DNA from: Nocardiopsis suaedae
Lineage (GTDB): Bacteria; Actinomycetota; Actinomycetes; Streptosporangiales; Streptosporangiaceae
Assembly (NCBI RefSeq): GCF_027706745.1
Contig: NZ_JAQFWP010000041.1
Span: 1 to 61,415, forward strand
Direction: 5' to 3'
DNA: 61,415 nt
How positions within the stretch are numbered: the stretch's first letter is position 1; each line of letters begins with the position of its first letter. Below, in pieces: positions 41,830 to 50,453 of this stretch. Below the pieces are notes generated by a model. The model made no database searches and had not been told where the DNA came from. It saw only the letters and a program-made list of their open reading frames with translations. The translations under genes were made by a program, and so were the position numbers.

Positions 41830-41876
41830 GACCACCATGCGGCCAGTGACCGCCAAGCCGCGGCCGCATGGTGGTC
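41830..41876. repeat. 15-bp inverted repeat upstream of the bicistron
   Basis: GACCACCATGCGGCC (41830-41844) and its exact complement (41862-41876) are separated by 17 bp, with a third partial copy (GGCCGCATGG) at 41881-41890. It lies in the leader of the minus-strand bicistron and could be an operator or an mRNA hairpin. Confidence 0.7.
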
Positions 41877-41951
41877 GGCGGCCGCATGGAGGGCTGCGGC
41901 AGACTGGAGGCGCGACCGCCACCCGCCGCCCGTGGCCCCACCCCCGTTTAT

Positions 41952-42019
41952 AGGGGCTAAAGAGTCGCCTGGTATGACGGTGGCCATGCATGCCGCTCGG
42001 CGCAATAGAGGGGCTAAAG
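41952..42019. promoter_or_regulatory. AGGGGCTAAAG direct repeat before UTRA regulator
   Basis: AGGGGCTAAAG occurs at 41952-41962 and 42009-42019, 57 bp apart. The second copy is 33 bp before the regulator start. They are candidate binding sites of the HTH-UTRA protein. Confidence 0.45.
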
Positions 42020-42051
42020 TTCGGGTCGGAAAGCCGCGACAAGAGGACTCC

Positions 42052-42864
42052 ATGGACGCACGGACACTTGACGACATCGCCGCGATCGCCGATCCGGTGG
42101 AGCGCGCCCGGGCTGCCTCGGCGGCCATGGCCTCGCTCCAGGGCCAGAGCGTCGAGCTGTCGCGCATCCGCCGCGGCGCCATCATCGAGGCCCAGGAGGG
42201 CGGGATGCGCCAGGAGGAGATCGCCAGGAACCTCGGCGTCACCCCCGGGCGCATCAGCCAGATGAAGAAGGCGGGCGCGGGCGGGGACCACAAGGCGCCG
42301 AGCGGGCCGGTCGAACCCCGGCCGCGTGTGCTCGTCGAGCGCGCCCTGCCCACCCCTCCCACTGTGCGCGGGTCCACGAGCCTGTACCTGACCGAGGCCG
42401 ACCGCCAAGGGCTCACGCCCGAGCGCAAGATGCTCTTCGTGGGGCAGGAGCCCGCCTCGGAGCACGTGGCCGCCGCCCTGCGGGTCGAACCCGGCGACAT
42501 GGTGATCGCCCGGCGGAAGATGTTCTGGGCGAACGGCGTGCCCGTGCGCATCGCGACCAGCTTCTTCCGGGTGGACGTGGGCCAGGGCGCCCGGCTGGAC
42601 GCCGAAGGGTTCGTCCTGCCGACGCTCCAGGCAGCCATCGAGGACTTGGGCCACCGGTTCGGGCATGCCACCGAGACTCTGACCGCCCGGCCGCCGACGC
42701 CGTACGAGGCCGGCCTGCTCGACGTGGCCGGTGAGTGGGTCGTGCAGGTCCTGCGGGTGAGCGTGAGCTCCGAGGACGTGCCGATCCACGCCCTGGAGAC
42801 CATCTGTGCGGCTTCCCGTCACACGTTCCCGATCGGCCAGGTGGCCGGATCAGACCAGTTCTGA
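42052..42864 (+). CDS. HTH-UTRA transcriptional regulator (non-GntR HTH)
   Basis: A 270-aa regulator. The N-terminal about 80 residues form a small helical domain with a sigma70/Cro-like HTH (MRQEEIARNLGVTPGRISQM near 50-70), not the winged HTH usual for UTRA proteins. The UTRA effector domain fills about 120-260 (SEHVAAALRVEPGDMVIARR, then ATSFFRVDVG and PTPYEAGLLDV). GAGGA lies just before the ATG. It diverges from the unknown bicistron, with direct repeats between them. Effector unknown; such domains usually sense sugars or small acids. Confidence 0.8.
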   Translation: MDARTLDDIAAIADPVERARAASAAMASLQGQSVELSRIRRGAIIEAQEGGMRQEEIARNLGVTPGRISQMKKAGAGGDHKAPSGPVEPRPRVLVERALPTPPTVRGSTSLYLTEADRQGLTPERKMLFVGQEPASEHVAAALRVEPGDMVIARRKMFWANGVPVRIATSFFRVDVGQGARLDAEGFVLPTLQAAIEDLGHRFGHATETLTARPPTPYEAGLLDVAGEWVVQVLRVSVSSEDVPIHALETICAASRHTFPIGQVAGSDQF

Positions 42865-42873
42865 GGTGTCGAG

Positions 42874-42905
42874 GACAGGACCCCGGCGGTGGCCGGGGCC
42901 TTGTC
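42874..42905 (+). terminator. Terminator after UTRA regulator
   Basis: GACAGGACCCCGGC, loop GGTG, GCCGGGGCCTTGTC: a 14-bp stem with one wobble and one mismatch, 10 bp after the stop. Confidence 0.7.
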
Positions 42906-42985
42906 GTCGACTCGTGGAACCCCGATCCCCGTGTCCGCCATCCCAGTACCGGACGTGATGCCGGTTCGGTTGGGGGCAAGAGTCC

Positions 42986-43978
42986 GTGGAGCAGGAGACA
43001 CCGGAGACACCGAGCGGTCCGAGCCGGGCGGCACTGTGGGGCGCGGGTGTCATCGGGCTGCTCTGGCCGGTCGTGACGGTCCTGTCCTCGACCGCTTTCC
43101 TCGCCCCGTTCGACAAGCCCTATGCATGGGGCACCGGCGAGACCCTCGGGATCGTCCTGCTCGGGATCCTCCTCGCCGCCGTGCCGGTGGTCCCGATCGG
43201 CTTCCTTCTCAAGCTCCTGCGTGTGCCGCGTCCGACGAGGACCGCGGTCACCGGGCTTCTCCTCGCCTGCCCGACGTCGAGCTTCATCATCGGGGCGGTC
43301 GTCACCGGAGTGGCCGGCGGCGCTGCCGATGAGCTCTCGGCCATCCTGCTCGCGATGGCCGTCGGCGCGGTGCTGTTCCCGCTGATCGTGCGCGCCTCGG
43401 CCGACCCGGCACGGCTGCACCGCGCCATGCTGGTCGGCGCCGCGGCCCTGGTCGCCACCTTCGTGGTCTCGTCGGTTCTGTACATGGCCGGGAGCCGCGC
43501 GGACGCGCGCGCGGCGTTCGACGAGTCCGCCGACTCGGTGGTGCTCCTGGACGATGACGGCTGGACCCGCATCGGTGTCGCCGCCGTTGGCGACTACGTG
43601 CGGATCACTTACCACTCCACCGGTCCCGAACCACGCGCGCTCCAGGTCACCGGCTACTCGGACCCCGACTACACGGACTTCGAGGACCCCTGCGCGAACT
43701 GGGGCGACGACGTCACCTGTGAGGACAAGGGGATCGGCGTCGTGCGCGACACGGACTCCGGCCCCGAGCTGATCACCGAACACGAGGGCGTCCCCGTCAC
43801 CATCGCCGCGCCGACCTGGGAGCCGGAGGCACGCGCCTCCGAGCTGCTGGACGCCGCGGAGCACCTGCGCCTGCCCACCGGGGACGAGCGGGAGGCGATC
43901 GGGGACGCGTGCGTGCGCGAGCGCGTCTTCAACGACATCCCCGGCGGCCCGCGCCCGCCGCACACGAGCGAAGGGTGA
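42986..43978 (+). CDS. Hypothetical membrane protein with external C-domain
   Basis: A 330-aa protein starting at GTG 42986. Five hydrophobic helices lie near residues 17-40, 52-75, 86-110, 118-136 and 146-168. The C-terminal about 155 residues follow TM5 and contain three Cys (DPCANWGDDVTCEDKG, DACVRERVF) that could form disulfides, so this part is probably external. No family is recognised. It ends 31 bp from the convergent M48 protease gene. Confidence 0.7.
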   Translation: MEQETPETPSGPSRAALWGAGVIGLLWPVVTVLSSTAFLAPFDKPYAWGTGETLGIVLLGILLAAVPVVPIGFLLKLLRVPRPTRTAVTGLLLACPTSSFIIGAVVTGVAGGAADELSAILLAMAVGAVLFPLIVRASADPARLHRAMLVGAAALVATFVVSSVLYMAGSRADARAAFDESADSVVLLDDDGWTRIGVAAVGDYVRITYHSTGPEPRALQVTGYSDPDYTDFEDPCANWGDDVTCEDKGIGVVRDTDSGPELITEHEGVPVTIAAPTWEPEARASELLDAAEHLRLPTGDEREAIGDACVRERVFNDIPGGPRPPHTSEG

Positions 43979-44009
43979 CGAGGGAGGAGGCGTCGCGCCT
44001 CCGAAGCGC

Positions 44010-45167
44010 CTACCTGTCGCCGGGCCCGGTCATCCGGGCCGACTGCTTCTCCAGGCGCTTGATGCGGGCCTCCACCGAAGGGTGAGTGGAGCGCAGGGAG
44101 TCCCACAGCCGGTCCATCGCCTTGCCGATCGCGTCGTCCGGGTGCCGGTCCTTGCGCTTTCCCGGGCGGGACGTGGGCAGGAACGCCTGTGACGATGCGT
44201 TCCCCAGGCCGCGCAGGTCCCCTGAGAGGGGGATCGACTTCGTCAGCCGCGCCAGCGTGGCCGCGAGCACCGACGGCGCCCCTGTCAGCTCGGCCGCCGC
44301 CCGGTCTGCGGCGATCTCGCGCCGCCGGGTCAGGACGAGGACCACCAGTCGGCCGGGGACCAGGGCCGCGCCGTACGCCAGGACCCCCACGATGATCGCG
44401 GGGAACAGGATCGCGAGGAAGAGCAGGATGAGCGCCGCGCGTGCGAGTCCCGCCAGAATGATGACCACGCGGGCGGCGCCGGGGGAGAACGCCTCGTCCT
44501 CTCTCTCTTCGGGCCGCGGAGGCCTCGGGAGCCAGGTGCTCGCGCCGTCGGGCGTCCGAGGACCGGTCGACGCGCCGAACGCCGGCCGCCACTTCCGGCC
44601 GCACCGGCGGGCGACACGGCACACCCGCCCCTCGGCCGCCGCCACGAGCATCACCGCCATCGCCGGAAGGGTGAGCGCCCATTCCATCGTCCCCATCAAG
44701 GTGGCGTACGACAGCACGCGCTCGTCCCGGTGCGCCAGGTGCGCCAGCTCATGGGCGAGCACGGCCTCCAGCTCCCGGTTGTCCAGCCGGTCCACCAGCC
44801 CCATGCTCAGGTAGACGGTGTCGGGCTCGAAGGACAGGGCGTTGGGCGCGCCGTCGCCGTAGAGCCGCACCACCGGCTTGTCCTGCCCGGTGAGTGCGCA
44901 CAGCCGGTCGACGACCGCGTGGATGCGCGCGTCGTCGACGGGTTTGATCACCACGCTGTCCGTCGGGGCGTCGGGCTCGCTCACCCGGAGCAGCAAGCCC
45001 GTACAGGCACCGGCCACGGCGATGGCCACCGGCAGCAGCCCCCACCACCACGACAGCCCGAGCGCCCAGACGGCGGCGCAGCACGCCGCCGCGTAGAGCG
45101 CCGAGACCGCGGCCACGAGCAGCCAAGCGCCCACCATCGGCCAAGCGGATTTCGCGGCTCTCGACAT
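44010..45167 (-). CDS. M48 family membrane metallopeptidase (HtpX-like)
   Basis: A 385-aa zinc protease anchored in the membrane. Two N-terminal TM helices (about 10-60) precede the zinc site HELAH near 139-143 in LEAVLAHELAHLAHRDE. Two further hydrophobic segments follow, and the third ligand is Glu in RRREIAADRAAAELTG near 285. This is the HtpX/Ste24 arrangement, used for membrane-protein quality control. A Pro/Arg/Glu insertion (about 195-225) is unusual. The start at 45167 gives a short cytoplasmic end before TM1. Confidence 0.88.
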   Translation of the reverse strand: MSRAAKSAWPMVGAWLLVAAVSALYAAACCAAVWALGLSWWWGLLPVAIAVAGACTGLLLRVSEPDAPTDSVVIKPVDDARIHAVVDRLCALTGQDKPVVRLYGDGAPNALSFEPDTVYLSMGLVDRLDNRELEAVLAHELAHLAHRDERVLSYATLMGTMEWALTLPAMAVMLVAAAEGRVCRVARRCGRKWRPAFGASTGPRTPDGASTWLPRPPRPEEREDEAFSPGAARVVIILAGLARAALILLFLAILFPAIIVGVLAYGAALVPGRLVVLVLTRRREIAADRAAAELTGAPSVLAATLARLTKSIPLSGDLRGLGNASSQAFLPTSRPGKRKDRHPDDAIGKAMDRLWDSLRSTHPSVEARIKRLEKQSARMTGPGDR

Positions 45168-45286
45168 GCGCTGGAGATTAACAGGGGCATGTCGTTCGGA
45201 ATAGGGGCGCAGCGGGCGAAACGCACCGGGCGGCGGGCGGGGACACGTCCCCGCCCGCGCTGCTCACCGCTCGGACGCCGGACGGC

Positions 45287-45832
45287 TCAGATACCGAACG
45301 GTTCCGCGTAGCGGATCGTCCCCGGCGGCACCTGGTCCCCGGGCCGCAGCGCCATCACCATCAGCGCCTCGTCGGGGACCTCGATCGTCAGGCCGACCCC
45401 GGACTCGGAGGCGCGGCCGAATCCGAACCTCGGGTAGTACTCGGGGTGCCCCAGCACGGTCACGTACCGCTCGCCCATCGCCGCCGCCGCGTCGAGCGCC
45501 GCCCGGACGGCCGCCGAACCGGCGCCCGTCCTCTGGTGCTCGGGCAGTACCGCGCACGGAGCCAGGCACAGCGCCGGAACGGTGCCGATGTGGCACCGGG
45601 TCAGCAGCGCCTGTCCGACCGGACGCCCGGAACGGTCGGCCGCGACGAGGGACAGCCCGTCGATCCACGCGGGGTCGGCGCGCAGCGCATCGACCAGGTC
45701 GGCCTCGTCGGGCCGGCCGAAGGCGGCGCGCACGATCCGCCGGACTTCGGGTACGTCGGAGGGCGTCTCGGCCCGCACCGCCCAGTCGGCGGACGCGGGA
45801 TGCGCAGGGGATACCGAGGAGTCGTCGTTCAT
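45287..45832 (-). CDS. GNAT family N-acetyltransferase
   Basis: A 181-aa acetyl-CoA-dependent transferase. The GNAT motif A is LPEHQRTGAGSAAVRAALDA near 96-115, and the motif B region has VTVLGHPEYYPRFGFGRASE, typical of the YhbS-like subgroup. The acceptor substrate is unknown. It stands alone, with 119 bp to the M48 gene and a long gap on the other side. Confidence 0.88.
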   Translation of the reverse strand: MNDDSSVSPAHPASADWAVRAETPSDVPEVRRIVRAAFGRPDEADLVDALRADPAWIDGLSLVAADRSGRPVGQALLTRCHIGTVPALCLAPCAVLPEHQRTGAGSAAVRAALDAAAAMGERYVTVLGHPEYYPRFGFGRASESGVGLTIEVPDEALMVMALRPGDQVPPGTIRYAEPFGI

Positions 45833-46394
45833 CGGTGACGGGATCCGTTCTCTCGGGCCAATGGATTTCGGCCCGCCGCCTCACGCTCTCGGCGGGCGGA
45901 ACGGATGACCGGCGATCACACCGCGCACCGGTGCGTGAGGCAGGTCCGGTCGTGCTGCGCGGTGGTCGCCGCCGTCGCGGTCATCGACCCCGCCTCCCTG
46001 AACTCGCGGTCGTCGTGGGCCGGACAGGATGGACCCGGTCAGTATAGGTCCGCCAACCGGACGCCCCTGAGGAGTTCCGGACACCCCGCCATCGTGAACG
46101 AGCGCCGAGGGGGTCGTGGGGTGCGCGGGGAGAACGGGGTGCGCCCACGGGGGCCTTTACGGGGTTTCGGCACGGGCGTCCGACTCTTGACGTGCCCTCC
46201 CATCGCAGCGCACCGGATGTGGATTCTCCGGATTCCACCCTAGTGACAGCGTGCGATCCCTACGATGCGAAATGTGAGATGCGCGATGGGGTCGGGGACC
46301 GGTCACCGCGCCGCCCTGTGCCCTGCCGCCGCTCACCGTTCCCCACAGGCCCCGGTCCGTGCTCCGGGGCCGTTCGCGTTTCCAGGAGGCACGC
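45833..46394. other. Gene-poor gap before the amidase
   Basis: A 562-bp stretch with no supported gene on either strand; the frames across it are short or have implausible composition. It must hold the GNAT promoter and the amidase promoter. TACGAT at 46261-46266 is the only decent -10-like hexamer, and no well-spaced -35 accompanies it. No long dyads seen. Confidence 0.5.
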
Positions 46395-47117
46395 ATGGTC
46401 TCGATCGTCCCGCGCTCCGGATGGGGCGCGCGGGCGCCCCGCTCCCGGTCGACCACCTCGTGGTCGCAGCGGCGCGGGGTCACCGTCCACTACTCGGCAG
46501 GGCCGCCGGGCCAGTCCGTCCGCTCCATCCAGGACTTCCACATGGACGGCAACGGGTGGGCCGACATCGGCTACAACTTCCTGGTCGACCGCTCCGGCAC
46601 CGCCTATGAGGGCCGCGGCTGGCTGGTCGTCGGCGCCCACGCCTCCCCCTACAACACCTCCCACATCGGCATCTGCTTCATCGGTCAGGACGGTGACGCC
46701 ACCGGCGCCGCCAAGGCCGCCATCCGCGCCCTGTACGACGAGGCCAACCGCCGCGCCGGGCGCACCCTCGACAAGACCGGGCACCGCGACCTCAACCAGA
46801 CCTCGTGCCCCGGCGACGACCTGGCCGCCTGGGTCGACGCCGGAATGCCCGCCGACGGAGCACAGATCGGAGACGACGACATGGTCGGACTGAGCAAAGG
46901 CGACACCGGAGAGCGCGTCAAGTACCTGCAGGTGATCCTCATGAAGGCCGGGTTCGACCTGCCCGAGTTCGGCGCCGACGGCCACTACGGCGACGAGACC
47001 GAGAAGGCGGTGCTGGCCGCCCGCAAGTCCCAGGGCTCCGAACAGGACTTCGGCGACCGCGTCACCGGCTGGGCCGCCGCCCAGATCATGGCGGCCTTCA
47101 CCAAGAAACAGATCTGA
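46395..47117 (+). CDS. Endolysin-like N-acetylmuramoyl-L-alanine amidase
   Basis: A 240-aa peptidoglycan amidase of the PGRP/Amidase_2 type. The N-terminal domain has VTVHYSAGPPGQ (first zinc His), GYNFLVDRSGTAYEGRGW, and TGHRDLNQTSCPGDDL (second His and Cys ligand). The C-terminal about 70 residues are a peptidoglycan-binding-like repeat (VGLSKGDTGERVKYLQVILM, FGADGHYGDETEKAVLAARK). AGGAGG lies 5 nt before ATG 46395. There is no signal peptide or TM helix, which is the phage endolysin pattern, yet no holin or phage genes are nearby. Confidence 0.88.
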   Translation: MVSIVPRSGWGARAPRSRSTTSWSQRRGVTVHYSAGPPGQSVRSIQDFHMDGNGWADIGYNFLVDRSGTAYEGRGWLVVGAHASPYNTSHIGICFIGQDGDATGAAKAAIRALYDEANRRAGRTLDKTGHRDLNQTSCPGDDLAAWVDAGMPADGAQIGDDDMVGLSKGDTGERVKYLQVILMKAGFDLPEFGADGHYGDETEKAVLAARKSQGSEQDFGDRVTGWAAAQIMAAFTKKQI

Positions 47118-47141
47118 CCCCCTCCCGGTCCCGGAGTCCTC

Positions 47142-47166
47142 CGTCCCCCGCCCGCTCTGGGGGACG
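47142..47166. terminator. Bidirectional terminator
   Basis: CGTCCCCC, 9-base loop, GGGGGACG between the convergent amidase and GAF-ANTAR genes. Confidence 0.6.
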
Positions 47167-47219
47167 CAGGGCTCCGCCGGGCACCGGGGTCGGCCTTCGG
47201 TTCCGGCCGTTCCCCCCGG

Positions 47220-47963
47220 TCAGTACAGCGCGCGGCCGTGGGGCGGGATGAGCTCCGCGGTCGACGCCTCCCGGCGCACAACGGCCGTGGCCACCTGCGA
47301 CAGGCGGATGTTGTTGTTCCGGGAGAAGCGGCGCAGCATCTCGAAGGCCTGCTCCATCTCCACCCCGTGGAACTCCGACACCATCCCCTTCGCCTGTTCG
47401 ATGGAGATGCGGCTGTTGAGCGCCGCCTGGAGCTGCTCGGCGAGGCGCTCCTGCTCCACCAGCGCACGCGAATTGATGATGCCGATCGTGGCCACGTCGG
47501 CCAGCCCCTGGGCGATCGTGGTGTCGGTCTCGTTCATCAGGCCGGGGGAGCTGCGGAAGAGGGTCATCGCGCCCAGCGTGCGTTCGCGCAGCCGGAGCGG
47601 CAGTGCCTGCACGGATGCGAAGCCGGCCTCCTGCATTGCCCGGTGGAGCCCGGGCCGGGTCCCGGTGTACTTCTGTAGGTCCGGTACGTCGACCCGCGCC
47701 CCGGTGCGGTAGGCCTCCAGGGCGGGTCCTTCCTCGTTCTGCAGCTGCAGCAGTTCGAGCATGCGCGCCTGCTCGGTGGAGGCGGCGACGAAGCGCAGCC
47801 GCTCATCGGTGGCGTCGCTCAGCAGCAGGCCACTCGCCTCGGCGTCCACCAGCGAGACCGAGCGCACCACCAGGTCGTGCAGGAATTCCACGACGTCGAA
47901 GCCGGCGACGAGGGTATCGGCCAATCCGACGAAAGCCTCGACGAGTTCGAGTTCTCGCGACAC
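47220..47963 (-). CDS. GAF-ANTAR antiterminator
   Basis: A 247-aa cytoplasmic sensor/RNA-binding protein. A GAF domain spans about residues 15-165 (VRSVSLVDAEASGLLLSD, LPLRLRERTLGAMTLFR). The ANTAR domain near 185-235 has AALNSRISIEQAKGMVSEFH and SRNNNIRLSQVATAVVRR, the three-helix bundle that binds paired RNA hairpins to prevent transcription termination. The GTG start at 47963 has GGAGGA 7 nt upstream. It lies 41 bp after a second GAF-ANTAR gene, so the two are probably co-transcribed. The effector is unknown. Confidence 0.88.
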   Translation of the reverse strand: MSRELELVEAFVGLADTLVAGFDVVEFLHDLVVRSVSLVDAEASGLLLSDATDERLRFVAASTEQARMLELLQLQNEEGPALEAYRTGARVDVPDLQKYTGTRPGLHRAMQEAGFASVQALPLRLRERTLGAMTLFRSSPGLMNETDTTIAQGLADVATIGIINSRALVEQERLAEQLQAALNSRISIEQAKGMVSEFHGVEMEQAFEMLRRFSRNNNIRLSQVATAVVRREASTAELIPPHGRALY

Positions 47964-48004
47964 GTGGGATTCCTCCTTCGGAGATGGGGCGGGGCGAGAC
48001 GGGG

Positions 48005-48646
48005 TCAGTCCGGCTGCGGGTCGGGTGTGAAGCGCAGCCATCGGCGGACGACCTCCACCGCCACGTCCGCGAGGGTCATGTCGTGCCGGAAGGCGTGGGC
48101 GCGGAGTCGTGAATAGGCCTCGTCCACGGTCACGCCGAGTTGTAGGGACACCATTCCCGCCGCCTGATGCACTTCTACCTGGTGCGCGCCCAAATCGGTG
48201 CCGTTGATCCAGGTCGCATCGGTGCCGGTGGGTGACGGGTGCAGCATGAGGTCGAGGGCGACCCCGGCGGAGGCGAGTCCGTAGGCGAGCTCGACCTCCT
48301 TCAGCGGGGAGGGGGCCGGGCGGTGGATGGTCAGGGTGCCGAGCACCGCCGCCCCCGTGCCCACGGGGAAGGCGAAGACGCCCCTGAGGTCGCCTGCCAG
48401 CGCCGACTCGACGAAGACGGGCCAGGTGCGGCGGGCCCAGGGCTCGTCCAGGTCGGGGACCAGAATCGCCTCGCCCTGCGCGGCGGCGGAGATGCTGGGC
48501 CCTTGGCCCAGGGCGGTCTGCATCTCGTCGAGGCGGCGGCTGAAGTCCGTGGAAGCGTAGTAGGAGCCGGTCGTGGTCCCGGCGGCGGAGGTGACCATCA
48601 CGCCGACGCCGCGGCACGTCACCAGGTCCGCGCACGCTTCGCACAC
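48005..48646 (-). CDS. GAF-ANTAR protein with possible frameshifted N-terminus
   Basis: A 213-aa frame starting at GTG 48646 (CEACADLVTC). GAF covers about 1-130, and ANTAR about 150-203 (HQVEVHQAAGMVSLQLGVTV). This start truncates the helix that normally leads into GAF. Upstream, the same frame continues through LASPLRTIRARITERARE to a run of eight G (48732-48739). If the run were seven G, translation could begin at GTG 48758, which has AGGA just upstream, giving about 37 more residues. So the gene may be phase-variable, frameshifted, or affected by a sequencing error. Confidence 0.75.
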   Translation of the reverse strand: MCEACADLVTCRGVGVMVTSAAGTTTGSYYASTDFSRRLDEMQTALGQGPSISAAAQGEAILVPDLDEPWARRTWPVFVESALAGDLRGVFAFPVGTGAAVLGTLTIHRPAPSPLKEVELAYGLASAGVALDLMLHPSPTGTDATWINGTDLGAHQVEVHQAAGMVSLQLGVTVDEAYSRLRAHAFRHDMTLADVAVEVVRRWLRFTPDPQPD

Positions 48647-48731
48647 GTCGCCGACGGCCGCCGGCGCCTCCCGTTCCCGGGCGCGTTCGGTGATCCGTGC
48701 GCGGATCGTTCGCAGCGGACTGGCCAGCGGA

Positions 48732-48739
48732 CCCCCCCC
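48732..48739 (-). repeat. G8 homopolymer at the 5' end of a GAF-ANTAR gene
   Basis: Eight consecutive C on the plus strand (G on the coding strand). A length of seven would join the GTG at 48758 to the downstream frame; with eight, that frame is broken. Runs of this kind slip during replication. Confidence 0.6.
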
Positions 48740-48942
48740 TTGCGTCGGCCGAGGTCACTTCGCATCCTACGCCCGGGCCCCGGCGAGGCGGAGGGACCTT
48801 CGTCGGTGATGCGTCTGAAGGGAAAACGGGGTACGGCGCCCCCGGTCGGCGTACTCTTGGGCGCTTCGAGAAACAGGTGCCCAATCCGGTTCCGGACCTC
48901 GATCGGGGAGGCGCGGCGGCGAAGGAGTCGTGGAGGGGCGCG

Positions 48943-49269
48943 GTGACCGGTATCGACATCGACGTGTGCCCGGACGAGGGCACGGTTCGGTTGTGCTTTC
49001 GGGGCGAACTGGACCTGGTGGGCGCGGCGGAGGTGCGGCGGGCGGCCTGCGAGGCCGAACGCCGCGCGGGGCCGCTGCTGGTGGCGGACCTGAGGGGGCT
49101 GGACTTCATCGACTCCAGCGGTCTGGCGCTGCTGGTGGAGCTGGAACGGGGGCGGCGGGCCCGCGGCGGCCGGATGGCGGTCCTGGCGGCCGCCTCGGGC
49201 AGGATCGCCAAGGTGCTCCGCTGCTCGGGCCTGGACCAGGTGCTCGATGTCCGCGTCAGCGCTTCCTGA
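48943..49269 (+). CDS. STAS-domain anti-sigma factor antagonist
   Basis: A 108-aa SpoIIAA/RsbV-like protein. The STAS fold is complete: RLCFRGELDLVGAAEVRRAA, LLVADLRGLDFIDSSGLALLVE with the phosphorylatable Ser in DSSG near 57-60, and RIAKVLRCSGLDQVLDV. The GTG start at 48943 has GGAGGGG a few bases upstream. Such proteins release a sigma factor by binding a kinase-type anti-sigma factor; no RsbW-like kinase is in the window. It diverges from the GAF-ANTAR pair and is followed by the CRP-type gene. Confidence 0.87.
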   Translation: MTGIDIDVCPDEGTVRLCFRGELDLVGAAEVRRAACEAERRAGPLLVADLRGLDFIDSSGLALLVELERGRRARGGRMAVLAAASGRIAKVLRCSGLDQVLDVRVSAS

Positions 49270-49345
49270 GCGGCCGGGACCGGGCCTTCCCGTCCGGGTT
49301 CGGGCTCCGATAGGCAGGAGGGGGCGAGGGAGAGGAGTGCCGGCG

Positions 49346-50059
49346 ATGGCTCCGACGGGCGGTGAGGGCTGGCCGGAGGGCACGTTCATGGCCCGTATCG
49401 GCCCGGAGGCGCGCGAGGACCTGCTGGCCCTGGCGCAGCCGCGGCGGGTGCCCGCCGGGCGGGTGCTGATGAGCCAGGGCGGGCCCGGCGACGGGGTGCT
49501 GCTGCTGCGCGCCCCCGGCCGCTCGGCCTCGGCGTGCGTGAAGGTCACCTCGGTGCTGCCGAACGGCACCGAGACGCTTCTGGGCGTGCGGGTCGACGGC
49601 GACCTGGTGGGGGAGATGGGCATCGTGCGGGACCGCCCGCGCACCGCCACCGTGGCCACGTGCACCCCGACCGTGGTGCACTCCTTCAGCGCCCGCATGT
49701 TCAAGGACTTCCTCGACCGCACCCCCGGGGCGTGGGAGGCGGTGGCCTCGGTGCTGGGGGACCGGCTGGAGTGGTCGGACCGGCAGCGCAGCGAGTACAC
49801 CGCCTACCGGGTCCCGGCGCGCCTGGCGCGGGCGCTGCTGCAGCTCGCCGCCCGGCACGGGGTGGCGGAGGGCGACGGCGCCGTCGACATCGGGGTGCGG
49901 CTCTCCCAGGCGGAGCTGGGGATGCTCATCGGGGCCCGGGAGGACGCGGTCGGTGAGGCGCTGCGGCGCATGCGCGAGGCCGGGTGCGTCGAGGCCGGGT
50001 ACCGCAAGGTCGCCGTCCTGGACGGCGACGGGCTGCAGCGCTTCGCCGAGGAGGACTGA
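49346..50059 (+). CDS. CRP/FNR family transcriptional regulator
   Basis: A 237-aa regulator. The cyclic-nucleotide-binding fold covers about residues 20-140 (FMARIGPEAREDLLALAQPR, GDLVGEMGIVRDRPRTATV), in which GEMGIVRDRPRTATV corresponds to the phosphate-binding cassette. The dimer helix is followed by a CRP winged HTH (VRLSQAELGMLIGAREDAVG, LRRMREAGCVE) near 180-220. Start choice is between GTG 49337 and ATG 49346; GAGGAG suits the latter. It sits beside STAS and GAF-ANTAR genes in a stress-type regulatory group. Confidence 0.87.
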   Translation: MAPTGGEGWPEGTFMARIGPEAREDLLALAQPRRVPAGRVLMSQGGPGDGVLLLRAPGRSASACVKVTSVLPNGTETLLGVRVDGDLVGEMGIVRDRPRTATVATCTPTVVHSFSARMFKDFLDRTPGAWEAVASVLGDRLEWSDRQRSEYTAYRVPARLARALLQLAARHGVAEGDGAVDIGVRLSQAELGMLIGAREDAVGEALRRMREAGCVEAGYRKVAVLDGDGLQRFAEED

Positions 50060-50453
50060 GCGCCGACGGAGAGGGCGGGCGCGGACCGGCCGGTGTGAGG
50101 CCGGTCTCCCCGGGGCCGCCTCGTGCCCGGGCATCGGCGCGGTCCCCGCTATGCGCGGTGCGAATACCCGGGCCGGCTCCCTCCCCCGTCGCCACGGGCG
50201 TCGCCCCGTGCCGCCCGGTGGGCGCGCGGAATGCCGACCAGTCCGGGATTCCGGCACGGCTCGGGCGCCAGACTGGGAAAGTGAACGGGGCGCGGTGCCC
50301 CTTCCCGGAGGAGCCGGAGGTCGACCGCCGCACCAGCGGCGGCGGACGGCGGCGGGGCGGCGCTAGGACGGGGCGACGCCCCGCTCACGGCCCGGACCCT
50401 CCGCGGGAGGGGCCGGGCCCGCCCGGACCGCCCTGCCCCCGCGGCCCGGGCCC
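50060..50453. other. Convergent intergenic region
   Basis: 394 bp between the convergent CRP-type and FMN-reductase genes. It is very GC-rich with several small dyads (for example GGGGCGACGCCCC at 50373-50385) that may terminate transcription. No gene, tRNA or repeat family was recognised. Confidence 0.5.

Noticed and set aside
39505-42864. tRNA-Pro as attachment site of an integrated element
   Set aside because: No integrase, excisionase or duplicated tRNA 3' end was found in the window. The terminator follows the tRNA directly.
45905-46243. Possible small Cys-containing leader peptide or protein before the amidase
   Set aside because: No SD, no downstream sulfur gene and no family resemblance. 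The frame composition looks random.
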